From contig NZ_JARRIR010000016.1 of assembly GCF_029601685.1 (NCBI RefSeq), positions 1-64,000 on the forward strand: 64,000 nt of DNA. Reading direction: 5' to 3'. A model generated the notes under the pieces. That model saw only the letters and a program-made list of their open reading frames with translations. It was not told where the DNA came from and ran no database searches. The translations under genes were made by a program, and so were the position numbers. Below, piece by piece: positions 1 through 8,536 of the stretch. This DNA comes from Metarhizobium sp017305935 (lineage in GTDB: Bacteria; Pseudomonadota; Alphaproteobacteria; Rhizobiales; Rhizobiaceae). Each line of letters begins with the position of its first letter. Position 1 is the first letter of the stretch.

Positions 1-81
1 GCCGGCCGCAAGGCGGGCGTCAAGGTGGGCTCCGTCGCTGAGCTGATCGACAAGCTGAAGAACGAAGCCGGCGTGCTCTGA
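1..81 (+). CDS. etfB: Electron transfer flavoprotein beta subunit, 3' end only
   Basis: The window opens inside a plus-strand reading frame whose last 26 codons end in a lysine-rich helix (SVAELIDKLKNEAGVL) and stop at TGA 79-81. This matches the usual C-terminus of EtfB, and an alpha subunit follows 144 bp downstream, the standard etfBA order. EtfB and EtfA form the soluble FAD/AMP heterodimer that collects electrons from acyl-CoA, dimethylglycine and sarcosine dehydrogenases for the ubiquinone pool. The start and most of the gene lie outside the window. Confidence 0.85.
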   Translation, partial: AGRKAGVKVGSVAELIDKLKNEAGVL

Positions 82-197
82 AACCTGTGAGGCCCGCCTG
101 CAAACGGCGTGTCACTGCGCTTCCGGTGCTCACGGACCTTAAGTCCGCTGCGCGCCGGTTCTCGCACCCCACCGTTTTCGGCAGGGCCTGACAGGTT
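82..197. repeat. Inverted-repeat element between etfB and etfA
   Basis: Arms AACCTGTGAGGCCC (82-95) and GGGCCTGACAGGTT (184-197) are reverse complements except for one base. Between them lies a smaller hairpin, CGGAC-cttaa-GTCCG, near 134-148. The whole segment can fold into one long branched stem just downstream of the etfB stop and ahead of the etfA ribosome site. It resembles palindromic intergenic elements of rhizobia and may tune etfA expression or mRNA stability; that role is inference. Confidence 0.5.
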
Positions 198-225
198 CCG
201 AACCAACTTTTGAGGAGATTACATC

Positions 226-1155
226 ATGGCCATTCTTCTTCTGGCAGAACACGACAACACCCATGTTTCCGACCAGACCGCCAAGGCGCTGACGGCCGCC
301 AGGCAGATCGGCGCCGACGTGCATGTGCTGGTTGCCGGCTCCAATGCCAAGGCCGCCGCCGACGCAGCCGCCAGGCTTGCCGGCGTCGCCAAGGTGCTGG
401 TCGCCGACGATGCCAGCCTTGCCAACAATCTCGCCGAGCCGCTGGCGGCCTTGATCGTCTCGCTGGCGCCTGCCTATGACACCATCATCGCCGCCGCGAC
501 CTCGTCGGCCAAGAACGTGCTGCCGCGGGTGGCCGCGCTGCTCGACGTGGCACAGGTCTCGGAAATCGTCGAGGTGGTGTCCCCCGATACCTTCAAGCGC
601 CCGATCTATGCTGGCAACGCCATCCAGACGGTGCAGGCAAGCGATGCCAGGAAAGTCATCACCGTGCGCACCGCCTCGTTTGCCGCGGCCGGCGAGGGTG
701 GCAGTGCCCCGGTCGAAAGCGTCGCAGCCGTCGCGAACCCCGGCCTTTCCTCTCATGTCGCTGACGCCTTGTCATCGTCGGATCGTCCGGAACTGACGTC
801 TGCCAAGATCATCATCTCGGGCGGCCGGGCGCTGGGTTCGTCGGAGAAGTTCCAGGAGGTCATCCTGCCGGTTGCCGACAAGCTCGGGGCTGCCGTCGGG
901 GCGTCGCGTGCGGCCGTCGATGCCGGCTATGCGCCCAACGACTGGCAGGTCGGACAGACGGGCAAGGTGGTCGCGCCGCAGCTCTACATCGCCTGCGGCA
1001 TCTCCGGCGCCATCCAGCATCTGGCGGGCATGAAGGACAGCAAGGTGATCGTGGCGATCAACAAGGACGAGGAAGCCCCGATCTTCCAGGTCGCCGACTA
1101 CGGCCTCGTCGCAGACCTCTTCGAAGCCCTGCCGGAATTGCAAAAGGCACTTTAA
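226..1155 (+). CDS. etfA: Electron transfer flavoprotein alpha subunit
   Basis: 309 aa, the normal length for bacterial EtfA. The N-terminal half is the alanine-rich alpha/beta ETF domain that pairs with EtfB (starting MAILLLAEHDN). The C-terminal half is the FAD-binding domain, seen as the IIISGGRALGSSEKF loop near residue 190 and the VGQTGKVVAPQLYIACGISG signature near residues 243-262. It carries electrons from several flavin dehydrogenases to ETF-ubiquinone oxidoreductase. A GAGGAG-type ribosome site lies just upstream of ATG 226, and the gene follows etfB on the same strand, so the pair is probably one transcript. Nothing is missing. Confidence 0.95.
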   Translation: MAILLLAEHDNTHVSDQTAKALTAARQIGADVHVLVAGSNAKAAADAAARLAGVAKVLVADDASLANNLAEPLAALIVSLAPAYDTIIAAATSSAKNVLPRVAALLDVAQVSEIVEVVSPDTFKRPIYAGNAIQTVQASDARKVITVRTASFAAAGEGGSAPVESVAAVANPGLSSHVADALSSSDRPELTSAKIIISGGRALGSSEKFQEVILPVADKLGAAVGASRAAVDAGYAPNDWQVGQTGKVVAPQLYIACGISGAIQHLAGMKDSKVIVAINKDEEAPIFQVADYGLVADLFEALPELQKAL

Positions 1156-1156
1156 A

Positions 1157-1176
1157 CGCCGGAAGGCTTGCCGGCG
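1157..1176 (+). terminator. Possible weak terminator hairpin after etfA
   Basis: CGCCGG (1157-1162) pairs with CCGGCG (1171-1176) immediately after the etfA stop. There is no T-run behind it, so it may only be a 3' stabilising hairpin. Confidence 0.3.
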
Positions 1177-1180
1177 ACGA

Positions 1181-1453
1181 TCACATCGCCTGGCTAAGGC
1201 GTAGGCCCTCGCAGCCCGGCGCCAGTTCGTCGGCCATCACGAAATGCGGTCCAAAGACGCCGGTGTCGTCGAAATTTGTGCCCGGCGTCCATTGCTGCGC
1301 CTTGAACTGGGAGCCGCGGTTTGAGGCGTCGTTGAAGATGGAATAGCTGCAGATATAATCGAGGGCGTCCGCCTCGGCGATATCGCGGACCTCCCTGCCG
1401 ATAATGATCAGTTCGCCCTTGTAGTCGAGCTGTTCGGATAAGGACGGCCGCAA
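1181..1453 (-). pseudogene. Remnant of a fumarylacetoacetate hydrolase-family gene
   Basis: About 90 codons on the minus strand read like the middle of an FAH-fold hydrolase: a YKGELIIIGR strand, the EALDYICSYSIFND-type core (here ADALDYICSYSIFND), and the TPGTNFDDTGVFGPHFVMADEL segment typical of 2-hydroxyhepta-diene-dioate isomerase/FAH proteins. An intact relative is roughly 280-330 aa, so both the N-terminal region and the C-terminal third are absent. The frame stops at 1181-1183 shortly after the conserved core. No ribosome site precedes the first in-frame start, and an AATACT-t-AGTATT palindrome (1452-1464) sits at the broken 5' edge. I read it as a non-functional fragment. Confidence 0.7.
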
Positions 1454-1731
1454 TACTTAGTATTCTAATAAGTTCCATAAGACAGATTATCGAACTGGAA
1501 TGATTGGCAAGGGCTGGGCGACCTGCCTCGGTCTTGGCGTCACGGCGTCGATATTGCCGCTTGCGGGCGGAGAAATGGTAGGAAGCATTCAGGGCTCGGC
1601 GAGCTTTGGCCCAAAAGGGTGTCATCCGTGGAACTCTGGACAAGGTTTTCCGCCTGGGTCGGATTACGATACGCATCCGACCTCAGCACAGCAGGAAATT
1701 CGCCAGCTATATGACCCATATAAGGGGCGCA

Positions 1732-4700
1732 TCAAGTCTCGGCAGCCCGGTCATCGTTTGTCGGAATCCGGAACCAAGCGACGTACAAGGCGGGCAGGAA
1801 CAGCAAGGTGAGCAAGGTGCCGACGACGATGCCGCCCATCATGGCGTAAGCCATCGGCCCCCAGAATACCTCACGCGATATTGGAATCAGCGCGAGTGTT
1901 GCTGCGGCCGCTGTCAGCATGATCGGTCTCATGCGATGCTCTGTTGCTTCCACCACGGCCGTCCATGCCGGAATGCCTTCGCTTCGCAATTGCTCGATCT
2001 GCACCACCAGAATGACGGAGTTGCGGATCAGGATGCCGATGAGGGCCAGGATACCGAGAATGGCGACGAAACCCATCGGGGAATTGCTCAAAAGGAGCGC
2101 CGCGACAACGCCGATCAACGCGGTGGGTGCGACGGCGAACACCAGGAACAAGCGGCTGAAACTCTGCAACTGTATCATCAGGATGGTCGCCATCGCAAAG
2201 AGCATGAACGGCGCGACCGCAGCGATCGGGCCTTGCGCGTCCGAACTGGACTCGACCGCGCCGCCAACCTCCACCTTGTAGCCCGCCGGCAATGCCTTCT
2301 CGAAAGCCTGTACCTGGGGACGCAACTGCTCGACGATCGTCGCCGGCTGGGTCGGCCCGGCAACCGCCGCCTTGATCGTGACCGTCGGCATCCTGTCGCG
2401 CCGGCCGATCATGGGCTGCTCGAGTTCATACCTGAAGTTTGCGACCGCCGACAATGGCACCAGCTTGTTGTTTGCCGTGCCGATCTGAAGGTTCTGCAGC
2501 GTTTCGATCGAACCGCGCTCGTTCGAAGCGGCGCGGCCGATTACGTCGACCAGATAGATATCGTCCCGCACCTGGGTTACCGAGGCTCCGGCCACGATAC
2601 TGTTCAGCACCGTTGCGATGTCCTTCGACGAAACGCCGAGCTGGCGGGCCTTGTCCTGAAGCACGTCGATCTTCACGACCCGCGACGGCTCGTTCCAATC
2701 GAAATTCATGTTCCGCAGAACAGGATTAGACGCCATGATCGCCGCGAAACGTTGGGACACCTCCCTCACCGTCTGAATATCGGGACCGCTGACCCTGTAT
2801 TGCACGGGCTTGCCGACCGGCGGACCGATATCCAGCAACTTCACGAAGGCATCCGTGCCGGGGAAGGATTTCGAGAGGTAATCCTGGAGATCGGCCCGCA
2901 CCCGGTCACGCACCGCCAGGCTCTTGGTGACGATGATCGTCTGGCCGAAATAGACGCTCGGAGTCTGTACGTCGAAGGAGAGGATGAAGCGTGGAGCCCC
3001 CTGCCCGACATAGCTCGTCCAGTGATCGATGTCGGGATTGCCGGACAACTTGTCCTTTTCGAACTGCGCCATCTGCCTGTCGGTCTCTGCAATCGAGCTG
3101 TTCTGGGGCAGATTCCAGTCGACGATGAGTTCGACGCGGTCCGAATTCGGGAAGAATTGTTGCTGGACGAGGCCCATCCCGACCACGGAAATCGCAAAGG
3201 TGGCGATCGTCAGCACGATGGTGACCCAGCGCCATCGCATGGCGAGCCCAAGTGTCCACGCAAAGGCCGACGCGATGCGTCCCTTTTTCTCGTGATGAGA
3301 CTTCATCGTCTTGGGAAGAATGGTGACGCCGAGCAACGGCGTAAACAGAACCGCGACGATCCATGAGACGATAAGCGAAACCGCGATGACCACGAACAGC
3401 GTGAAGGTGAACTCGCCGGCCGCGCTGCTGTTCAATCCGATGGGGATGAAGCCGGATACCGTCACGAGCGTGCCGGTGAGCATCGGAAAGGCGGTGGACG
3501 TATAGACGGCGGTGGCCGCTTTTTTCAGATCGTCTCCGGCCTCCAGACGGGCGACCATCATTTCGACGGCGATCATGGCGTCGTCCACCAGCAGGCCGAG
3601 CGCGATGATAAGCGCACCCAGCGAGATACGCTGGAGGGAGATGCCCGTATATTCCATGTAGACGAAGGTGATGGCGAGCACGAGCGGGATGGAAACGGCA
3701 ACGACCATGCCTGCCCTGAGGCCTAGGCTGATGAAGCTGATGAGCAGGACGATCGCGACCGCTTCGAAGAGCGCGCGCGTGAAGCCGGAAACGGCCTCTT
3801 CGACAACAGCCGGCTGATCGGAAACGCGATAGACGCCGACCCCGATCGGCAATTCGCCGACCAGTTGCTTCATTTCGGCATCGAGCGCCTCGCCGAATTT
3901 CAGCAGGTTGGCGCCCTGCCGCATGCCGATCGCAAGGCCGACGGCCGGCTGGCCATTGTACCGGAACAGCGATGTCGGCGGGTCCACATATCCGCGCCGG
4001 ATGGTCGCCACATCGGTCAGCGGAAAAAAGCGGTCGTTGACCCGCAGATTGATTTTCCTCAGACTGTCTTCCGAGGTGAATTGACCGCTGACCCGTAGCG
4101 CAATGCGTTCCGGTCCGGCATCGACAAAGCCGGATTGCGTCACCGCATTCTGGGCCTGCAGGGTCTGTATCACCGATTGGCGATCGATCCCCAGCGCCGC
4201 GATCTGGCGGGTGGAGAATTCGAGATAGATGGCCTCGTCCTGTGCGCCGATGACATCGACCTTCCCGACATTTTCCACGGTCAGGATCTTCGAGCGCGCA
4301 TCCTCGACCAGATCGCGCAACTGGCGCTGCGTCAGCCCATCGCTGGTGAAGGCATAGATGTTGCCGTAGACGTCGCCGAAGCGATCGTTGAAGAATGGAC
4401 CCTGGACGCCGCTCGGAAAAGTGGCCTGGATATCGCCGATCATGTTGCGCACCCGCACCCAGGTTCCCGCGACGTCGCGCGCCTTGGTGGTCGGCAGAAG
4501 CTCGACGAAAACGGTGGTCTTTCCGGCAACTGTCTCGCTTCTGGTATAATCCAGCGATTCCAGTTCCTGCAGCTTCTTCTCGATCCTGTCGGTGACCTGC
4601 CTGGTGACTTCCTCGGCGGATGCGCCGGGCCAGTTGGCGCTGATGACCATCGTCTTGATGGTGAAGTTCGGATCTTCCTCACGGCCGAGGTTCAGATAGG

Positions 4701-4791
4701 AGAACACGCCGGCGATCACGAACACGATCATGAAGTACCAGATGAGGGAGCGGTGCTCCAGCGCCCAATCCGACAGGTTGAATGTCTTCAC
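1732..4791 (-). CDS. RND efflux transporter, inner-membrane pump subunit
   Basis: 1019 aa, the usual size of an AcrB/MexB-superfamily pump. It has the N-terminal membrane helix (WYFMIVFVIAGVFSYLNLG), two large periplasmic loops, and two six-helix bundles. The TM4 proton-relay acids are present in GLLVDDAMIAVEMM. At the TM10 position where AcrB has lysine this protein has arginine (ILIRNSVILV), a variant found in one RND subgroup. It would export a hydrophobic or amphiphilic compound using the proton gradient, together with the two adaptors encoded upstream and a TolC-like channel from elsewhere. Its ATG overlaps the stop of the preceding adaptor by 4 bp (ATGA), so translation is coupled. The substrate cannot be told from sequence. 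Confidence 0.92.
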   Translation of the reverse strand: MKTFNLSDWALEHRSLIWYFMIVFVIAGVFSYLNLGREEDPNFTIKTMVISANWPGASAEEVTRQVTDRIEKKLQELESLDYTRSETVAGKTTVFVELLPTTKARDVAGTWVRVRNMIGDIQATFPSGVQGPFFNDRFGDVYGNIYAFTSDGLTQRQLRDLVEDARSKILTVENVGKVDVIGAQDEAIYLEFSTRQIAALGIDRQSVIQTLQAQNAVTQSGFVDAGPERIALRVSGQFTSEDSLRKINLRVNDRFFPLTDVATIRRGYVDPPTSLFRYNGQPAVGLAIGMRQGANLLKFGEALDAEMKQLVGELPIGVGVYRVSDQPAVVEEAVSGFTRALFEAVAIVLLISFISLGLRAGMVVAVSIPLVLAITFVYMEYTGISLQRISLGALIIALGLLVDDAMIAVEMMVARLEAGDDLKKAATAVYTSTAFPMLTGTLVTVSGFIPIGLNSSAAGEFTFTLFVVIAVSLIVSWIVAVLFTPLLGVTILPKTMKSHHEKKGRIASAFAWTLGLAMRWRWVTIVLTIATFAISVVGMGLVQQQFFPNSDRVELIVDWNLPQNSSIAETDRQMAQFEKDKLSGNPDIDHWTSYVGQGAPRFILSFDVQTPSVYFGQTIIVTKSLAVRDRVRADLQDYLSKSFPGTDAFVKLLDIGPPVGKPVQYRVSGPDIQTVREVSQRFAAIMASNPVLRNMNFDWNEPSRVVKIDVLQDKARQLGVSSKDIATVLNSIVAGASVTQVRDDIYLVDVIGRAASNERGSIETLQNLQIGTANNKLVPLSAVANFRYELEQPMIGRRDRMPTVTIKAAVAGPTQPATIVEQLRPQVQAFEKALPAGYKVEVGGAVESSSDAQGPIAAVAPFMLFAMATILMIQLQSFSRLFLVFAVAPTALIGVVAALLLSNSPMGFVAILGILALIGILIRNSVILVVQIEQLRSEGIPAWTAVVEATEHRMRPIMLTAAAATLALIPISREVFWGPMAYAMMGGIVVGTLLTLLFLPALYVAWFRIPTNDDRAAET

Positions 4792-5873
4792 TGATCAAAC
4801 TCCTGATCGATCTTGATGGTCTGGCCATCGCTCAGTTCGTTCACGCCCGCAACGACGACACGCTCGCCGGCATCGATCCCCTCGACGACGTCGACGGACC
4901 CACCGGCAACACCATCGCTCGCGATCCTGACCTGGCGCGCGGAGACCTTCGCGGTCTTCGGATCCACGATCCAGACACTTTGTTTTCCGTCCTTTTGCAG
5001 GATCGCGGATGCCGGTATCAGGATTTGGAGCCGCGCTGAAATCAAGGCTGACGCGGTGACCACCGAACCAAGCCTGAAGGCATCCGGCGGGTTCACCAGC
5101 GCGATCTTCGTGCGTCGGGTTCTGGTCGCGGTGTCCGCCTCGGGGGCGATTTCCCTGACCGTGCCTTTCGCCAGGATCGCCGGATCCAGTTGCAGAACGA
5201 CCTCGAACGGCGAACCTATCTTCAGTTTTTCGGCGGCGGCCTGCGGAACGTCCACGACCGCGTCACGCTCCTCCGGCCGGGCAATGGTTACCACCACCTG
5301 CCCGGCGGAGACAATCTGCCCCACCTCGGCGGATGTTGCGGTGACGACCCCGTCGAACTCGGTGTGAAGCTGGGCATAGCCGAGCTGTTCCTGCGCCTTG
5401 TCGAGATTGGCCTGCGCCCGCGCCGTCGCGGCGACAGCGCTCTTCAACCCCTGCTGGGCCTGCTCGAGCGCGGCGGCGGTGCCGGAGCGGGTTTCGGCCA
5501 GCGTAAACTGCCGCTGCTGGATGCTTTGGGCATTTCGCAATTGCGCCTGCGCATTCGAGAGATCCGATTGCGCGCTCTTCACCGCAAGCTCGAGCGATAG
5601 AGGATCGATCGCCGCGACCACATCGCCCGTCTTGACGACGTCGCCGACGCTGACGTTTCGCGCCGTGAGACGGCCAAGGACACGAAAGCCGAGTTCGGTT
5701 TCGAATTTCGGTTGAACCGTGCCGGTCAGTCGCAGGCTGTCGACCGGCGTCGCGCTCGCCACGATGGACAGAACCGGGCGGGGCGGGTTCGCCTCGGTCT
5801 TGTCTTTCTCGTTACAGGCGGTCAGCGCCATGGTTACCAGGAAGATTGCGGCGAAGCGCGCAGGGAGGCTCAT
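4788..5873 (-). CDS. RND periplasmic adaptor (membrane fusion) lipoprotein, second of two
   Basis: 361 aa. A signal peptide ends in a lipobox (LTAC, Cys about residue 20), so it should be lipid-anchored in the periplasm. The hairpin/lipoyl/beta-barrel layout of AcrA/MexA-type adaptors follows: the lipoyl half-motif GRLTARNVSVGDVVKTGDVVA near residue 70, an alpha-helical coiled-coil hairpin of about residues 98-165 rich in Q/A, and a C-terminal barrel. It bridges the pump encoded just downstream to an outer-membrane channel. The start overlaps the stop of the upstream adaptor (ATGA at 5870-5873) and its own stop overlaps the pump start, so all three genes form one operon. Confidence 0.9.
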   Translation of the reverse strand: MSLPARFAAIFLVTMALTACNEKDKTEANPPRPVLSIVASATPVDSLRLTGTVQPKFETELGFRVLGRLTARNVSVGDVVKTGDVVAAIDPLSLELAVKSAQSDLSNAQAQLRNAQSIQQRQFTLAETRSGTAAALEQAQQGLKSAVAATARAQANLDKAQEQLGYAQLHTEFDGVVTATSAEVGQIVSAGQVVVTIARPEERDAVVDVPQAAAEKLKIGSPFEVVLQLDPAILAKGTVREIAPEADTATRTRRTKIALVNPPDAFRLGSVVTASALISARLQILIPASAILQKDGKQSVWIVDPKTAKVSARQVRIASDGVAGGSVDVVEGIDAGERVVVAGVNELSDGQTIKIDQEFDQ

Positions 5874-6946
5874 TTGGACGCTCCTTTGTCAAACGAGACC
5901 ACTTCGCCTTCCAGCAGGAACTTGGCGCCTTCCGATACGACGAGGTCTCCCGGCGAAACGCCTGATTTCGCAACGAAACGGCCGGTTTCGTAGTCGTCGG
6001 TTTCGATTGGACGCAGCGACACCTTCGCGCTCGCTCCATCGACGATCCAGACGGCGGGTTTCCCGCGCTTCGACGCCATTGCCGACCAGGGAAGCTGGAT
6101 GGCGGTCTCGGGTGCGTATTGGAACATGCCGGACACGGCGGCGGCGAGCGGCATGGACGGCGTATCGGGCAGCCCCACCTTCACTCTGATCGTCCCCGTC
6201 GACGGATCGATCGTCGGCGATATCTCCCGAACGGTCGCATCGACGACCTGCGACGGGTTCGATAGAAGCTGTACCTTGACGAGCGGTTCGACGGGCTTTC
6301 CAAGAAAAACGGTTTCCACCACGTCGAACACGGCATCCCGTGGGCCGTCATGCGCCACGGTGAAGATGGTTTCGGCGGCTTGCGCTACCTGTCCGACCTC
6401 GGCCTTGCGGGCGGTCACAATCCCGTCGGCCGTCGCCTTGAGTTCCGTATAGCCCAGGGCGTCCTGCGCGTTTTCGAACTGGGCCTGCGCGGACTTTGTG
6501 CTGCCCTGCGCCGTCAGAAGCGCGGCCTGCGCCTGATCGAGATCGGCCCTTGTCGTGACCTGGGTCTTGAAAAGGTTCTGCTGGCGATTGAAGGCAAGTT
6601 CGGCCTGCGTCTGCTGCGCCTGTGCCGCCTCGAGATTCGCCTTCGCGACCTCCAGCTCGGCTTTCTGTTCCTCGGCATCGATGCGGGCGAGAACTTGACC
6701 TGTCTTGACGCGATCGCCGACCTCGACCATGCGCGCCACGATCTTGCCGCCGACACGGAAAGACAGGTCGGTCTGCGTCCTGGCGCGGATCTCGCCGGTT
6801 ATCGCGCCGCCTTTCACCAGGGGCTGTTCTTCCGCCACAACCACCGCGACATGGCGCGGCTCGGAGGCCGACGTGGACTGGGGTTGGTTGCAGCCCGTCA
6901 GAGCGAGCAGGAACATGACCGCGCTACCGTGAACGACGTGTTTCAT
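5870..6946 (-). CDS. RND periplasmic adaptor (membrane fusion) lipoprotein, first of two
   Basis: 358 aa from the start MKHVVHGSAVMF. I chose ATG 6946 over the in-frame ATG at 6964 because GAAAAAGG lies 7 nt before it and the signal peptide then begins correctly. The lipobox is LTGC. The domain order is the same as in the downstream adaptor (lipoyl halves around VEVGDRVKTGQVLARID and GIVTARKAEVGQVAQA, coiled-coil between them), but the two proteins are clearly divergent paralogues. Having two adaptors for one pump suggests a mixed adaptor ring. First gene of the three-gene operon. Confidence 0.9.
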   Translation of the reverse strand: MKHVVHGSAVMFLLALTGCNQPQSTSASEPRHVAVVVAEEQPLVKGGAITGEIRARTQTDLSFRVGGKIVARMVEVGDRVKTGQVLARIDAEEQKAELEVAKANLEAAQAQQTQAELAFNRQQNLFKTQVTTRADLDQAQAALLTAQGSTKSAQAQFENAQDALGYTELKATADGIVTARKAEVGQVAQAAETIFTVAHDGPRDAVFDVVETVFLGKPVEPLVKVQLLSNPSQVVDATVREISPTIDPSTGTIRVKVGLPDTPSMPLAAAVSGMFQYAPETAIQLPWSAMASKRGKPAVWIVDGASAKVSLRPIETDDYETGRFVAKSGVSPGDLVVSEGAKFLLEGEVVSFDKGASK

Positions 6947-7354
6947 GCAGGAACCTTTTTCCATTGATGGTCGCGACGGGACGTCGCTGGAAATGGGTGG
7001 TCGGTGCGCAGTTGCAATGTGTCAGCCCCATGGAGATCGCATGGTTTCGCGGTGGAGGACACAATGCCAAACATTTGGAAGACAAGATAGATCTTCATGC
7101 CGGGCTGTGGTGGAAAAACGTCGGGACCGGATCATGCCCAGCGTCGTGATCCCGACGGGAACGGCCGTGCGCGTCGCGATCCTTCGCCAATTTCGCCAAT
7201 TTCGCCCAATTGGCCATGTCCTTTGTGATTTCCAGATGTCGCTCTGGCGGAAGGTCGCCTGTTCTCGGAGGGGCGACTCTTTCTGGTTGTAGGCGCCGGT
7301 CGATGCCGGGGCGGGAGAATTGGCTGAAAAGCTTGTCGTGGCGCTTTGACCGTC
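6947..7354. other. Gene-free promoter region upstream of the RND operon
   Basis: No convincing coding frame exists here; short open frames are arginine-rich with no family resemblance. The part next to the RND operon must hold its promoter. A 12-bp palindrome AAGAT-ag-ATCTT at 7084-7095 is a possible operator. No TetR or MarR regulator gene is adjacent, which is unusual for an RND operon. Confidence 0.5.
7183..7210. repeat. Three tandem copies of a 9-10 bp repeat
   Basis: TTCGCCAAT, TTCGCCAAT and TTCGCCCAAT follow one another without gaps. This is either slippage or a cluster of binding half-sites in the gene-free stretch between the aldo/keto reductase and the RND operon. Confidence 0.7.
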
Positions 7355-7386
7355 AAGGCGCGCGCCGATCCATTCGCGCGCGCCTT
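7355..7386 (-). terminator. Hairpin after the aldo/keto reductase gene
   Basis: AAGGCGCGCGC (7355-7365) pairs perfectly with its complement at 7376-7386, giving an 11-bp GC-rich stem and 10-nt loop starting 7 bp beyond the aldo/keto reductase stop. No T-tract follows on the minus strand, so termination could be Rho-assisted. Confidence 0.5.
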
Positions 7387-7392
7387 CGCCGG

Positions 7393-8391
7393 TTAGCGGT
7401 TGGCCAGGGAGGCCATCCGCTGTGAATAGCGGCCGCCGGCCACTTTCGCCGGTGAAAGCAGGTCGCCCAGGCGGGCGGCTTCTTCCGGCGTCAACACCAC
7501 ATCGGCGGCGGCGACGTTTTGCTCCAGATGCGGCACCTTGCTGGCACCGGGAATGGGCACGATGAAATCGCCCTGCGCCAGAACCCAGGCAAGCGCAAGC
7601 TGAGCCGGAGCGACGCCCTTTTCCTTCGCCATCTCCTCCAGCAAGGCCACCAGCGCCAGGTTTGCGTCGAAATTCTCGGCATCGAAGCGCGGCAGGGAAC
7701 GGCGGAAGTCGTCGGCGGAGAGGCCGTCGAGCTTCTTCAGTGCGCCGGTGAGAACACCGCGGCCAAGAGGGCTGAAGGGCACGAAGCCGATGCCGAGGGC
7801 GCGGCAGGTGTCGAGCACGCCGTTCTCTTCCACCTCACGGGTCCAGAGTGAATATTCGCTTTGCAGGGCGGCGATGGGATGGACCGCATGCGCCCTGCGG
7901 ATCGTCTCGGCGCCCGCTTCCGAGAGGCCGAGCGCCCTCACCTTGCCGTCGCGCACCAGTTCCGCCATGGCCCCGACCGTTTCCTCGATCGGCACGGCCG
8001 GATCGACGCGGTGCTGGTAAAAGAGATCGATGACCTCGACGCCGAGCCGTTTCAGCGAGGCTTCGGCGACGGCGCGGACATTTTCCGGACGGCTGTCCGT
8101 ACCGGTTATCATCTGCGCGGCCGGTTTCGTCGCATCGATGTGGAAGCCGAACTTGGTGGCGATCACCACCTTGTCGCGTACCGGCTTCAGCGCCTTGCCG
8201 AGGAGGATCTCGTTCTTGTAAGGGCCGTAGACCTCGGCCGTATCGAACAGGGTGACGCCGAGATCGACGGCGCGATGCAGCGTATTTATGGCCGCCGTTT
8301 CATCCGACGCGGGGCCATATGCGTGGCTCATCCCCATGCAGCCGAGCCCGAGGGCGGAAACGTCGAGACTGCCGAGTTTGCGGTGTTTCAT
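7393..8391 (-). CDS. Aldo/keto reductase
   Basis: 332 aa, full length for a TIM-barrel NADPH-dependent aldo/keto reductase of the AKR13/YakC-like group. The catalytic tetrad is visible: Asp and Tyr in LFDTAEVYGPY (about residues 50-57), Lys in VVIATKFGF (about 84) and His in LFYQHRVDP (about 125). The C-terminal cofactor segment IVPIPGASKVPHLEQN is also present. It should reduce an aldehyde or ketone to an alcohol in the cytoplasm. AAGGA lies 8 nt before the ATG. It is divergent from a LysR regulator 145 bp away, the classical layout for a regulator controlling its neighbour. The physiological substrate is unknown. Confidence 0.92.
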   Translation of the reverse strand: MKHRKLGSLDVSALGLGCMGMSHAYGPASDETAAINTLHRAVDLGVTLFDTAEVYGPYKNEILLGKALKPVRDKVVIATKFGFHIDATKPAAQMITGTDSRPENVRAVAEASLKRLGVEVIDLFYQHRVDPAVPIEETVGAMAELVRDGKVRALGLSEAGAETIRRAHAVHPIAALQSEYSLWTREVEENGVLDTCRALGIGFVPFSPLGRGVLTGALKKLDGLSADDFRRSLPRFDAENFDANLALVALLEEMAKEKGVAPAQLALAWVLAQGDFIVPIPGASKVPHLEQNVAAADVVLTPEEAARLGDLLSPAKVAGGRYSQRMASLANR

Positions 8392-8536
8392 GGCAAGAAT
8401 CCTTCTTCTGGGACGAAAGCGTGCGTGAACCGGGCGGCGGGCAATCCGCCGTCATCCAGCGCGATGCAATCTAGGCGACGGTGCTTCATCTGAAAATTGC
8501 TGCAAACGCCAACAGCTTGTTCTATTTGTTGGAACA

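Noticed and set aside
1454..1731. Possible gene between the FAH remnant and the RND pump
   Set aside because: Short frames on both strands have no ribosome site, no family resemblance and no consistent third-position bias.
1606..3366. 586-codon open frame on the plus strand
   Set aside because: Antisense to the RND pump, rich in Arg, His, Asp and Gln with no domain; a shadow of GC3-rich coding on the other strand.
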